A stretch of DNA of 64,000 nt from Gnetum montanum (Eukaryota; Streptophyta; Gnetopsida; Gnetales; Gnetaceae), in contig MNCI01001003.1 of NCBI GenBank assembly GCA_015680685.1, positions 134,500 to 198,499 of the forward strand, written 5' to 3'. Of the stretch, positions 25,201 through 35,319 are shown one piece after another (position 1 is the stretch's first letter; every line of letters starts with the position of its first letter). The notes below the pieces were generated by a model. It was not told the origin of the DNA. It was given only the letters and a program-made list of their open reading frames with translations, and made no database searches. The position numbers and the translations under genes are program-made.

Positions 25201-25730
25201 ATGTATATAAGGATCCGTTGAACGCAAACAATGCACCCTATACAATCAATGTGGTGAGTACGGACAGTGAGAGGAAAGTACCGCCCAAACAACCATTTGT
25301 TTTGCGTGTACCTACCAACTCACCAAGGGGGACAGACTTTTCATCTGTAGTTGGTGGTGTCTCAAGGCCACCCTTCATCATTCGGGTGCCTTCCCCAGAT
25401 TTGACTCAGCCTCCCAGTAACAGTAAAGCTGCGTCCATGTCCGCGCCCACGCCTAAGGCGCCTTTCATTATTAAGGTGTCAAAATCACTAGCTACCCCTT
25501 TTACGCAGGGGCAAGCTTCTAACGCAAGTCACCAACCATCACCCAATAAACAAAAGGGAGGGGATGCATCTAGTAATGTGACAAAGAATCACCATACGCT
25601 AGGCTTCACTAGGCCCCAACCCTTAGCCTCTGTTCCTGCGTCTGCGCCTTCTGGGCAAGACAAGGGTACAGAAACACAACCACCGCTCCTTAGCAAAAAA
25701 AAAGAACAACTCCCCGACTGACGCTGTTCC
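25201..25730 (+). pseudogene. Gag-protease linker of element C with repeated P-F-I-I-x-V motifs
   Basis: One open stretch (about 25218-25721) of Ser/Pro-rich sequence carries four copies of a short hydrophobic motif, P-[YF]-x-[IL]-x-V: APYTINVV, KQPFVLRVP, RPPFIIRVP and KAPFIIKVS, spaced 19, 26 and 30 residues apart. No domain is recognised. A run of nine A residues (about 25697) precedes a frame slip after which the protease part continues (VPPKEIRLLG). Confidence 0.6.
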
Positions 25731-26690
25731 ACCCAAGGAGATCCGTCTCTTAGGGTGAATGGAAGAAGACAAAGGGGACAAACAAGCCAATAAAAAATGG
25801 GATCTTCTTGACGTGTTTACTTAGGTCAAACAAGCTCTGAAGCAAAAAAATACAACGCTGAGCCTCTATGACCTACTCATGACATCTCAAAAACACCGTG
25901 AGGCTATGGTCCATATGCTAACATCCATACCTGTGGAGGAAAGCTTACCAGTGGAGGAGGAAGTGATACACGCTGTCATGTTTCCCTCTGACGCTAAGCG
26001 ACCTAAACCTAGCTCGTTGATCTTTCGTGACGAATCCATCAAAGATGATCCTGAGAAAGGTCAAGTGACAATTGATCCCATGTTTATCACCATCCGGGTC
26101 AGTCAATACCGGATCCGGAGGGTGCACGTGGATGAAGGCACAACTACAAATGTCATCCCTTATCCCATCGTGGATAGGTTGGGTCTGGTCGACCAGATCA
26201 GTCCCTCATCGACAACGTGCGTAAAGTCGTTCAATGGAGCACGGGTTTAGGTCAAGGGAACGGTGCATATTAAATTTGTGGTAGGGGATCAATTCCCAAT
26301 GGATGCTACATTCCTTGTCGTTGAGGAGATGCCCAGGTTCAACTTAATTCTCGGAAGGTCCTAGCTAGCTCAACTGAGGGCGGTTTCATCACCAATCCAT
26401 CAGCAGATACATCTCCCTTACGTAGGGGGAGAGGTTGTAATACGTGGTGATGAAAGCACTCCCAGCACTGTCAACAACATCGAGGAAGAGTGGGGTTCGG
26501 AGATAGAAACGTCAGATGATCAGACCCATCCCTGAATCCTTGAACAAACCGAAACGAATGATAACAGTCTAGCCTGGGCCAACGTGCCATTTTAGGAAGG
26601 TGGTGTGGAAGAGTCAGACTGCAAACCTCCCCGTCCTTACGTACCACTGAGCATAAAGGCCATCAAGAAACAATTACGAATTAGTAATTG
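25731..26690 (+). pseudogene. Aspartic protease of element C
   Basis: This is the Tat-type protease region. The conserved upstream block TLSLYDLLMTSQKHREAM (25859) leads to the active site VDEGTTTNVIPYPIVDRLGL (from about 26128), matching D-x-G-T/S, so the catalytic aspartate at 26131-26133 is kept. The C-terminal block is RFNLILGRS. There are stops at about 26248 and 26362 and later. The end at about 26684 coincides with a possible splice donor, gtaatt. Confidence 0.8.
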
Positions 26691-26933
26691 ATCTGAATGG
26701 CACTTACGTGCATTTTTATGTCTTTACTAATTTTGCCTTTTACGCTTAGCAGTTTGCATTGTCAGTCTTCTTTCATATATTCATACATATTTACGCTTGC
26801 TATTTATTACGTCATTCACATTTCTTTATGTACGCTATTTACACTCTTTGATCATTTTAGTACAATTACACAGAAATGTACATTATTATCAATTATGCTT
26901 TCAAAATTACGCAGATGGCCCACAATGGCCTAA
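26691..26933 (+). other. AT-rich spacer after the C protease
   Basis: There is no convincing protein; frames here are short and hydrophobic by base composition. It contains several ttacgc hexamers like those in the LTR. Confidence 0.5.
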
Positions 26934-27045
26934 AACTAGTAATGGCCTGCAATGGCCTAAAACTAGTAATGGCTCGCAACGGCCTAAAACTAGTAATGGC
27001 CCGCAATGGCCTTAAACTAGCAGCGGCCCGCAATGGCCTAAAACT
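26934..27045 (+). repeat. 27-bp tandem repeat in element C
   Basis: Four units of aatggcctaaaactagtaatggcccgc (shown in two parts: aatggcctaaaactagta + atggcccgc), with substitutions, followed by partial copies to about 27100. The 27-bp period keeps frame and would spell NGLKLVMAR repeats. It lies just beyond the 3' end of the antisense gene. Confidence 0.85.
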
Positions 27046-27299
27046 ACCTCGTATCTTACACAAACACTACCTGGCGACCTGTGATGGCCTTAAACTAGCA
27101 ATTCCGTGCTATAGCAACGTTAATTATCAATAGTCTTTAACAATTCCGCTTACGCTTTGCAAATAACGATATAAAGCCAAAAAACAAATAAATATCCAAA
27201 TAGCATTTAAAACCATGTCAAAAAGCTTAATGCCAATGTTTTCAACATTCATATAACCATTGTTTAATCCCAATCAATAAAATTATGCATAAGTTATAG

Positions 27300-28888
27300 T
27301 TACGCATCGCCCCTAGTGCCACTGTCACCAGTATCCCTTAGGTCAGGCTCCAAGCCTAATAAATCCTTCTCAAGTGGGCCCTCCTTCTTAGAAGGTATCC
27401 CTTCGTGAGGAATGCCATCCCCACGACTCCTTTGCTTCAATGTCAGCTCCACAAGAGGATGCTCTTCGCTATTACGGTTCTCTTCTTGTGCTTGTTCCTC
27501 ATCCTGTTCGCCTTCGCCCTCCAATTCTTGTACCTGTATACAGCAAATACGTTAGCAAAGACTTAACATCACAATCAGGAAAAATTAGATTCGATAATGT
27601 TTAAACTTATTTGCGATGGTCCTGCTTCAGTAGCAAAGGGGAGCTTTTCTAAACTGACCCATAGGTGCTGCATGATTTCATCCTCAGTCAATTCAGACCA
27701 TACGTCGTTCTCCAGAGCAGCACCAGCTTTCGCCTTCCCCTTTTCCATACTAGTCTAGCGGGGCGGGTCAGGGAAGAAAGTAGGGACAGTAGTCTTGCCC
27801 CCAGGAAGAGTTATTTCTCTTTCTGGTGACGCGCCTACTGTCACCTGCTCCTGAAACTTTTTGAAAGCTTGGGATGTGCCAATGACATCCAAGAATACCC
27901 GCAAGCATTGAGCTTCGACGGTAGAATCACGATAATGCTGATGATAAGCAATACTTTCTCGCTTATAAAAATGCTTGTGATCCTTTTCTTTCTACCCCCA
28001 TTTTGTGCACACTTGCGGAGAAATCCTTCCAGTCTTGGCTTTTCTGAGATAATAACTCTATCTGCATCCGCTGCTCCACCAACTCTCGACTGGTTTGCAC
28101 ACTGTTCCTGATTGCGGTCCAATAGCGAGAGTAGTCAATCACAGCTGTGCGCTAGTCCTTCTCACTCGTTTCCTGCGCCTATAGGAACTTGCATCGCGAT
28201 TTTAAGTCTCCGACCTCTTTGACCAAAGACTCCTTCTCCCTCTCTGACCTCTGCAGCCTTTTCCAAAGGTCTTCATTGACACTCTTACTCTCCCTCAAGG
28301 AGCAAGTCGAGTGTAACGCACATTTACGCATCTCTTCATAAATGCTGCGTGGCACGACCGCCCCGTCAGATGGAGGCTCCACTGTGTCCAAATCAATGGG
28401 CTCCATTGGGTCCCATCGAAGGCGAGCTCATGATAGCAAACATTATTAATATAAATGAAACATTACCACTTTCTAATAAAGTAAACCCATTGATGATATA
28501 ACATACCGGCTCCAGGATCGATGCGCTAGAGACGCTTGATCATATCGCTGACAACGCCTTCCATGCAGGCAAATTTGTCAGGAAACTCTCTCCATGTTTT
28601 GCTCATAGAGGTGGGCGTGGATGCATCTTCTTCACTTGTAGCATAATTTAGTTAAAAATCCTAATTATTAACAAAACACCTAAAAACATCCAATACACTT
28701 ACCACCTCTGCCTGTTACAGTGGGGAGTGCGTCAACAGTACCCGCCTCCTCCCTCTCCTCACGCACAAAGGTCTGTGTGTTGCTAGTCCTAACAGTTGGG
28801 GCCTCTTCTTCCAAAACTAGGGCCCCTTCCCCACGACTTAATATCACTGCCCCTGTTTCAGGGGTCAACCGCTCCGTAGGTCTTGCTG
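27300..28888 (-). pseudogene. Antisense gene exons 5-8: acidic and coiled-coil C-terminal part
   Basis: Exon 5 (RPTERLTPETGAVI..) and exon 6 (TWREFPDKFACMEGVVSDM) are short and joined in phase 1. Exon 7 opens ARLRWDPMEPIDLDTVEPPS and then has a heptad-rich coiled coil (ESKSVNEDLWKRLQRSEREK, LVKEVGDLKS). After a frame slip at a G-run (about 28000) it continues REITLPGGKTTVPTFFPDPP and MEKGKAKAGAALENDVW. Its donor now reads CAAATAAGT, two G-to-A changes from CAGGTAAGT. Exon 8 (27533-27300) follows a clean acceptor (tgtatacag) and is Glu-rich, ending DTGDSGTRGDA and TAA. Confidence 0.6.
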
Positions 28889-28979
28889 CTCATATCACAT
28901 ACACAGTTAGATGATTCAAAATATCCTGAATAAAAATTGCGTAATACAATAACTCTAACTATGTTTCTTTTACGCTTAC

Positions 28980-30400
28980 CAGGCGGAGGTTTACTCCGCT
29001 GAATTCTGACTTGCATGGTTCAACTTGTGCCACTCCCAGGCTCCATAGGGGCCTCGGCTAAGTGAAGCCTTTTACGCCGAGCTGAAGGCTCTACAATTTC
29101 TACCGCCAAGCGTTTCCCTTGCGAGGTGTCGCCAGTGTAAGTGGGCATCACCCCGCCTACGCTATCGGGGCCTCGCACTCGAGATGCCGCCAAATCCCTT
29201 GTCATTATAGACAGAGATTCGTCAATCCCTTCTGGGGGATCCTGTCCAAGGGTAGTGCCGAAAATGTGGGTAATCCAAGGTTTGGATAGCTAGTCTCGGT
29301 CTTGCTACACCCAGACCCCATTCCTCTGGATAACCAAAAATTTGGTAAAATGTCGAAGGCAAGCTATGAAGAAGGCGTAATGCACGTTGAAACGAGAATC
29401 AAGCTTCTGGCGAAGCCTGATCATCTCAGTGCGTAATCCCTCAGCAAAATAGCTTGCCCAGTTGAACTGGGTCCCTTCCTCCATAACCTCCCGCATGATA
29501 CGGGTCTGTTCTATAGAAAAGAACTTCCCTTGCGAGAGTGTCTTGGGGAAAGCCTGAGCCTGGAACAGGGGATAAATAGTCTTGGCAATCTCTACTTCAA
29601 TCCTCTCACAAGGGATCCCCTTAGGCTCCTTTTGGGCCCCTAACCACTCCTCCAGCCACTCCTGGCAAGCAAGACTCCTCTTCGCTTTTTCCTCTATGGG
29701 AAGGCTGTCAGAGGGGACGTCGAAAAGGTCTGCAAAAAGCTGAGCATCAATATCAAAATATACACGTACATGATGCACATGCATGCAAAAGTGCTTAGCC
29801 CTTTCGCTGAAGGAGTTGACCAGGGTTAACATTTCACTGGCAGGAACATCAGGGGTTATGGCCAAAAATAAGTAGATTAGCCTCGCTTGGCATAGCTTGG
29901 TGACCACCGCAACTGGGGCCGCGGCATGGTCGAGCCAGCGTTGTGCCTCCTTGATGTCGCCATAGCGAAAGAAAAGGGTATTCGCCTCGCAGCCGAAAAT
30001 TGTAAGGGTAATCTCCTGGGATTTCTTGATTGAACAATGCAAGACACATGTCAAAAAAACACTATTATGCAACATTCACAATTCACAATTATACCACACA
30101 ACAATAGAATATGTAGCAGTTTTACCAGGTCCAAATGGCAAAGGAAATGGAGGAAGTTTCCTCTGCACGTCCGCAATGGTAAGGGGAGGATCCAAAGTCC
30201 AATCATCATGTAGCCACCCGAGATTCTGGCAATTCTCGAAAGTGTCAACATAACGGGTGGGGTACTCATGAATGTCGAAGCCGATCTGCCCCATAACACC
30301 AGCGCGTACATTGCTAGTAGAGGTAAATGCCTTTATTGCCGTTTCGGTCCAAGTTAGGGTATCACCATCACCTACTAACTTGTTCTCATAGATAAAAAAC
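28980..30400 (-). pseudogene. Antisense gene exons 3-4: long central domain
   Basis: Exon 3 starts FFIYENKLVGDGDTLTW after the 89-bp intron 2 (30489-30401), joined in phase 2. Exon 4 carries the longest open stretch (about 30015-29305): GCEANTLFFRYGDIKEAQRW, VRVYFDIDAQLFADLFDVP, EEGTQFNWASYFAEGLR, FNVHYAFFIACLRHFTKF. The style resembles plant transposon-associated domains that occur in repeat-rich genomes, but I cannot name the family. Two TAG stops near 29290-29305 and a TGA at 29020 interrupt it. A basic patch, ARRKRLHLAEA, near the end could be a nuclear localisation signal. Exon 4 ends at donor gtaagc. Confidence 0.6.
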
Positions 30401-30489
30401 CTGTACCATACCACATATGCTTATCTTATGCTTTACCAAAACTCAGACAATAGACATATAATGACAATACAGCCAACAAAACCACTTAC

Positions 30490-31336
30490 CCCCCTGAATA
30501 ATACACTATGCCTGGTGGGTTCTGGAAATGGGTCGAGACGTGGCAGGCCATGAAAAAAGTGTTGTATGCGTGGTAGTAGCTAAACTGAGCCATTTCCCAG
30601 ATCCAACTTAAGCACCTTAACCCTCTGGCGCTAAGCTCGTGATCCTGGGGACGACCAGTGTCGATATCCCTGTCTGTCAAGAAAGGCAAAATTCCCTGCA
30701 TAGAACCCACTAGTAGGTGCTCCAAAATGGCGCCAGCGATATCTCCTGACAAGTTTGACCATACGATAATGCTGTAGTTATGCAGTAAAAACTGCAGAAA
30801 CTCCAGCGCAGCCTTTTGAAACCAGATGGCCCTCCCATGCAACCGAGTCTGCGGGGGAGGAACATTAGGTATGATTGGGTTTATGCAGCATAAAACCCCG
30901 ACTATATCCAAGACGATTAAGACGGGTCTTAACATGATACTGTACAGAGACAATAATAAACACATCAACATCTAGATGTAGATTTGCATGCTTAAAATAC
31001 AGAAAATCTACAAATTACGCTTAGCTATTGATGCCAAAATTGCCTAAACCCTTGCAATAGTACAAGGTTTATCCTCGACAATGGCGATAGACATAGTCCT
31101 AGTGTATAAACCCTCGTTTTAACGCGAGGTCCATAGTCTAAAATTTTAAATTTACGCAGGCGACGCTACAAGAATAAATACTGCAAAAGTAACATGAATA
31201 AGCAAATGATGGCCTACCGATTCAAAGGCGTAGGGTCTCTCACTTTGACCACTGCCTGCGAGGTATCCTGCAAGCTCCCTTGCACCTTGTCAATCTTCTC
31301 CAATTTGGCGTTCTTCCCTCTTACTTTTGGCACCAT
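30490..31336 (-). pseudogene. Antisense gene exons 1-2: FCP1/NIF-like N-terminal part
   Basis: Exon 1 (31336-31218) encodes a basic start, MVPKVRGKNAKLEKIDKV. Intron 1 (31217-30940) joins in phase 2 to exon 2, reading RIMLRPVLIVLDIVGVLCC. LIVLDIVGVL resembles the first motif (VLDLNGLL) of plant FCP1/NIF-type HAD phosphatases. KAALEFLQFLLHNYSIIVWS, 45 residues later, resembles their second motif (FL..LF..Y.V..WSS). The second catalytic acid (DxD) is not present, so an active phosphatase is doubtful. The resemblance is by eye; a profile search would decide. Confidence 0.55.
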
Positions 31337-31480
31337 TGTTGTAGTTCTAACACCTTCACACTTTCACACCTTTACGTCTTTACAAATGATGCGCTCCAAT
31401 CTTCTGCTCTTCTTTCTCTCTGTAACAGCTAAAAATTCAAATCCGCGATAGCAAACAGCCTGTTCTAAATGAAAACTACT

Positions 31481-31490
31481 TACTTATATG
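31481..31490 (-). promoter_or_regulatory. Possible TATA box of the antisense gene
   Basis: The minus strand reads CATATAAGTA about 150 bp upstream of the exon-1 ATG, in an AT-rich stretch. Position and sequence are acceptable but not distinctive. Confidence 0.35.
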
Positions 31491-31713
31491 CAAAATTTAA
31501 CTGACTTGATACCCGATTTCAGCGAGACTTGCCCAAATCCTGGTGTTAGTATGAGCTGGAACCCAAGGATCAAGGCATTAATTGCGTCAGATATCGCACG
31601 CATTACGGTCCGAAACGACCCTAAACTACTGTATCTTATCTCCTCGTAATTAGGTCTCATTAATTATAGACTATTCGCAAAATTTAAAATTCAGTTGGCT
31701 TTATGCTCGGTAA

Positions 31714-31728
31714 CGTCACGTCACGTCC
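31714..31728 (-). promoter_or_regulatory. Tandem TGACGT (bZIP-type) sites upstream of the antisense gene
   Basis: The plus strand reads acgtcacgtcacgtc, so the minus strand has overlapping TGACGT cores about 390 bp upstream of the antisense ATG and about 115 bp upstream of the RT ATG. Plant TGA-class bZIP factors bind TGACG pairs. Function is inferred only from sequence. Confidence 0.35.
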
Positions 31729-31801
31729 CATACACTAAACTAAGCGTTATTCATTAAACACTCATCGCATCAAACTTAGTAATCTTTCTAATTACTCTCG
31801 T

Positions 31802-31830
31802 ATTTGACAATTTTGCAGGATAATTGACAG
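31802..31830 (+). promoter_or_regulatory. Candidate sense-strand splice acceptor before RT
   Basis: atttgacaattttgcag ends at 31818, with a second AG at 31830 directly before the ATG that opens the RT frame. With a donor near 26684 this would remove a 5.1-kb intron lying between protease and RT, the place where Ogre-type Tat elements are known to be spliced. The donor choice is uncertain. Confidence 0.35.
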
Positions 31831-33072
31831 ATGGACGAGATTTTATCTGCACCGCTAGTTTTAACAAGCTTACATAGTAAAATCATCAGGCAGCTTGATT
31901 CCACACTAATAAAAACTAACCTAGTCCTTAATGACACAATCATAGCCACGTCAGAAACATCTCCAGACTGGCCAGAGCAATCGACGCGCACGCTAGATTT
32001 GGAAGCTGGAGATGTAACCGAAGATCCACTCAACGAGGTCTCTGTGGTTACGCATAGGGGTGAGGCTAAAACTCTCAAGGTTAGTTCTCTATTAGACCAA
32101 AAGGCACATGATAACATAAAACAAGTTCTCCAGAATAATATCACGGTGTTTGCATGGTCATATGAGGATATGCCGGGACTAGACCCAAGATTAATTCAAC
32201 ACAACATAATCCTAGATCCCCATATCAAAGTCGTCAGATAGAAAACACGAAAGATCAAGCCAGAAGTCACGCTAGCAGTACATGATGAAATCACTAAGCT
32301 GTACTAGGCTAGTTTTATTCGCGCGGTTGATTACTCAGATTGGGTATCTAACATTATAGATGTTCCTAAAAAGACCAGAGGAATACGCATCTGCATAGAC
32401 TTCCAAGACTTGAACAAAGCTATAATCAAAGATAATTTCCCATTGCCGAGTATTGATCAACTGGTGGATACAACCGTTGGACATGCGCTTTTGTCTTTCA
32501 TGGATGGCTTCTCCGGCTATAATCAAATATGCATCAACCTAGAGCACCAGCTAACAATGACATTTATGACGTCCTGGGGGACCTTTTGTTACACCATGAT
32601 GCCTTTTGGATTAAAAAACATCGGAGCGATGTACCAACGAGCCATGACGTACATCTTCAGCGATTACCTCCTAGGGAGACTGAATGATTATGTCGATGAT
32701 ATAGCTATTAAGTCTATAAAGTCAGAGGATTATTCAGAGGATCTGGAGTTAGTCCTCAAAAGATGTTCTAACTACGACCTCCGACTTAACTCAAAAAAGT
32801 GTGTGTTCAGAGTCAAAACCGGACGCATGCTGGGCTTTGTGGTATCGAAAACTGGTATACGCGTAGATCCTGACAAAGTTAAAGCCATTGTTGAATTGAC
32901 ACCTCCTACAAGTCTTAAGCAATTATGCGGATTACAGGGGAGGTTACAGTTTATCCGGTGGTTCATCTCGAGATTAACCGACAAGCTACACCCTATGCAA
33001 CATTTTCTTAAAAAGGGGGTTAATTTCGAATGGATGGACGATTGTCAGCATGCATTTGACAGCTTGAAGTAA
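31831..33072 (+). pseudogene. Reverse transcriptase of element C (nearly intact)
   Basis: The frame opens at 31831. The linker includes TVFAWSYEDMPGLDPRL (32143). Polymerase motifs are VPKKTRGIRICIDFQDLN, DNFPLPSIDQLVD and LLSFMDGFSGYNQI. The catalytic box YVDD lies at 32689-32700, and the thumb reads MLGFVVSKTGIRVDPDKVK and LQGRLQFIRWFISRL. Only stops at 32239, 32306 and 33070 break the frame, each one base from a sense codon. It would be an active polymerase apart from these. The Tat-lineage placement rests on the downstream second RNase H. Confidence 0.88.
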
Positions 33073-33520
33073 GAGCTTCAACGTTTGCCAACAATGTTCC
33101 TACCGCAAAGGGATCAACCATTTTATATCTACCTCGCAACTTCAGACGTAGCCTTAGCTGCATTACTTTGTCAAAGGAGGAATGATGGGTCGGAAGTACC
33201 CATCTACTACTTGAGTCATGCTCTATGTGCATATGAAATGAGGTACAACGAAGTAGAGCGTAACTGCTTAGCATTAGTATTTACGCTCAAGAAGTGTAGG
33301 CACTATCTCTTCCGTAGTCAGGTTAACATCATCTGTAAAAATAACATCCTTAGAGCTATTACGCATAGCTTATACGAAAGTAGCAAGATAGCTCGTTGGA
33401 AGGCTATCACGGCGGAATTCGATCTGCATTACATTGGCCAATCTTCTATGAAAGGCCAAGCAATAGTCAACCAATTAATAATATCACCTATGGACAGTCA
33501 GGCAACCATAGAGCCTGAAT
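33073..33520 (+). pseudogene. Ty3-type RNase H of element C, catalytically degenerate
   Basis: FYIYLATSDVALAALLCQRR stands where an active gypsy RNase H has an aspartate in DAS, so the first catalytic residue is missing. EVPIYYLSHALCAYEMRYNE and ERNCLALVFTLKKCRHYLF follow. Loss of activity in this domain is the known pattern in dual-RNase H Tat elements, where the second RNase H takes over. Confidence 0.82.
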
Positions 33521-33559
33521 TTCCAGATGAATATGTACATAGTTTAAGCCTTGTCCTGA

Positions 33560-33990
33560 CAGGCCCCGAAGCAACGTTATACTTCGACGGAGCTTCAACT
33601 GTTAGAGGCGGCAATGCCGCTACAGTTATTACGCTATCACTTGAGGATGTGCATCTTCATGCTTATCGTTTGACTTTCCCCTGTACGAACAATGTGGCAG
33701 AGTACGAGGGGCTCCTCAGAGGACTACTAACTGCCAGCGAACTCGATGTTCGACACCTGGCAATTAGGGGTGATTCGATGCTCGTCATTAATCAGGTCAT
33801 AGGAGTCTACGCCTGCAAGGTTGTACACTTACAGCCCTACTGCGATATGGCTAAAGATCTTCTGAGGCGGTTCACGACCATCGATGCCCACCACGTGCCA
33901 CGAACCAATAACAAACTGGCCGACGCATTGGCTACGCTGGCTTTGAACGTGCCCTCACACTTGCTCGACACTTGTCCCGCATTAACAACA
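33560..33990 (+). pseudogene. Second, archaeal-type RNase H of element C
   Basis: All four acidic positions are recognisable: LYFDGAS (D), NNVAEYEGLL (E), IRGDSMLVI (D) and NKLADALATL (D). It lies in one open frame (33085-34152) with the degenerate RNase H, directly before integrase. It would remove template RNA during reverse transcription. No stop occurs in the domain. Confidence 0.85.
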
Positions 33991-34149
33991 GATTGTACAG
34001 AGCCCATCATTCAGGCAGTGCAAATATCTTCTCTGCTCGAGGATAGAACGCTAGAGTGGTACGATAGCATCAAAACTTATCTTCTGCAAGGCGAACCACC
34101 GCACAAATTAACACATGCGCAGAAAGATGCAATCCACAAGCGAGCTAGG

Positions 34150-35289
34150 TAGTACGTCATCATAGGAGATAGTACCCTTTGTAGATGCTCTTTTGATAGT
34201 ATGCTACTTACTTGCATTAACAAGGACCAAGCACAACGTATAGTTGGCGAGGTCCACGAGGGACTATGCAGAGGACACGTAGCACCACGTGCTATGGCTT
34301 CAAAAATCCGTCGCTTAGGGTATTACTGGCCTTACATGGAAAAAGATTATCTAACAAAGGTTAAAACGTGCGACACGTGTCAGCGTCATGCAAATCTTAT
34401 ACACGTGTCACCTACAGAGTTACATACGACTCAGATAACATGGCCGTTTCAACGATGGGGACTAGACATCATAGGCCCCATTACACCGAAATCTTTCGTA
34501 GGTCATAGCTTCATAATTACCGCTACTGAGTACTTCATGAAGTGGGTAGAAGCTATCCCTTTACGGAAGACCACCTCTCAACAGATTTGCCATTTCATCT
34601 TAGACAATAGATTTGGTCTCCCGATGACTATCGTGACCGATAACGGGCCACAGTTTAGTAGTACAAAAACCAAATCCTTCTATGACAGCCTTGGCATTAA
34701 ATAATCTTTTTCCTCGCCCTATTACCCGCAAGTGAATGGTCAAGCTGAAGCCACAAACAAAGTCATCATCAATCTGCTCAAGAAAATGCTCGACAGTAAC
34801 AAGAGACGGTGGCATGAAAAAATCCTCTATGTGCTATTGGCATATCGTACTACATGTAGGACGGCTACAGAAAGTACGTCCTATAGCCTGGTCTACGGAT
34901 CTGAAGCAGTGCTGTCCCTCGAATTGCAAATTTCTTTTCTGAGAATAGTCCTCTCCATGATTATAAATGAAGCTTAACACACTGAGTCTTGGATCATGGA
35001 TTTGGATTCAGTAAAAGAGAAGCGAATACAGAAGCTTGATACAATCGAAAAGTATCAAGACAAGCAAAGGCAAAAGCATTGTCACAATCTTCAGCAGCGT
35101 CCAATCAAGAAAGGAGATTTAGTTTTCAAGGCTATTCGCGAACCAGTAGGCAAGTTCTCTACAAACTGGGAGGCCCCTTTCTTGGTGACTGATGTGTATG
35201 GCAACGGGGCATTCAAGCTAGTGGATATCGACAGCAACGAGTTATCAAATTTTGTCAATCATATATATCTGAAGCGGTACTACATATAG
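34150..35289 (+). pseudogene. Integrase of element C
   Basis: The N-terminal HHCC zinc finger is complete (VHEGLCRGH, then CDTCQRH). The DDE core is complete: WGLDIIGPI (D, about 34465), TIVTDNGPQF (D, about 34636), NGQAEATNKV (E, about 34748). The C-terminal part has KKGDLVFKAIREPVGKFS.NW and FVNHIYLKRYYI, without a chromodomain, as expected outside chromoviruses. Stops are at 34150 (TAG), 34702 (TAA) and 34975 (TAA). It could have inserted C itself and its relatives; it is not of the Athila type needed by Z, A, B, D and E. Confidence 0.87.
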
Positions 35290-35319
35290 CTGCATCTCTA
35301 GTGCGAACATCAGGTATGG

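Larger units (their letters stand above)
27300..31336 (-). pseudogene. Antisense eight-exon gene inside element C (decayed)
   Basis: The gene reads on the minus strand, opposite to gag-pol. Proposed exons: 31336-31218, 30939-30490, 30400-30126, 30015-28980, 28888-28703, 28629-28507, 28426 to about 27612, 27533-27300. Introns are 73-278 bp, except that the last donor has decayed. Donors are gtaggc, gtaagt, gtaaaa, gtaagc, gtaagt and gtatgt; acceptors include tctgtacag and tatggtacag. Splice phases agree for introns 1, 2, 4, 5 and 6. Intron 3 is one base out, consistent with an indel. In-frame stops lie in exons 4, 6 and 7. The ATG context is acaacaATGG. No host family is certain; the N-terminal part looks like an FCP1/NIF-type phosphatase fold. 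It is a captured host gene or a lineage-specific accessory gene. Confidence 0.75.

Noticed and set aside
26934-27045. CRISPR-like array
   Set aside because: The 27-bp units are contiguous with no unique spacers, so this is an ordinary minisatellite in a plant retrotransposon.
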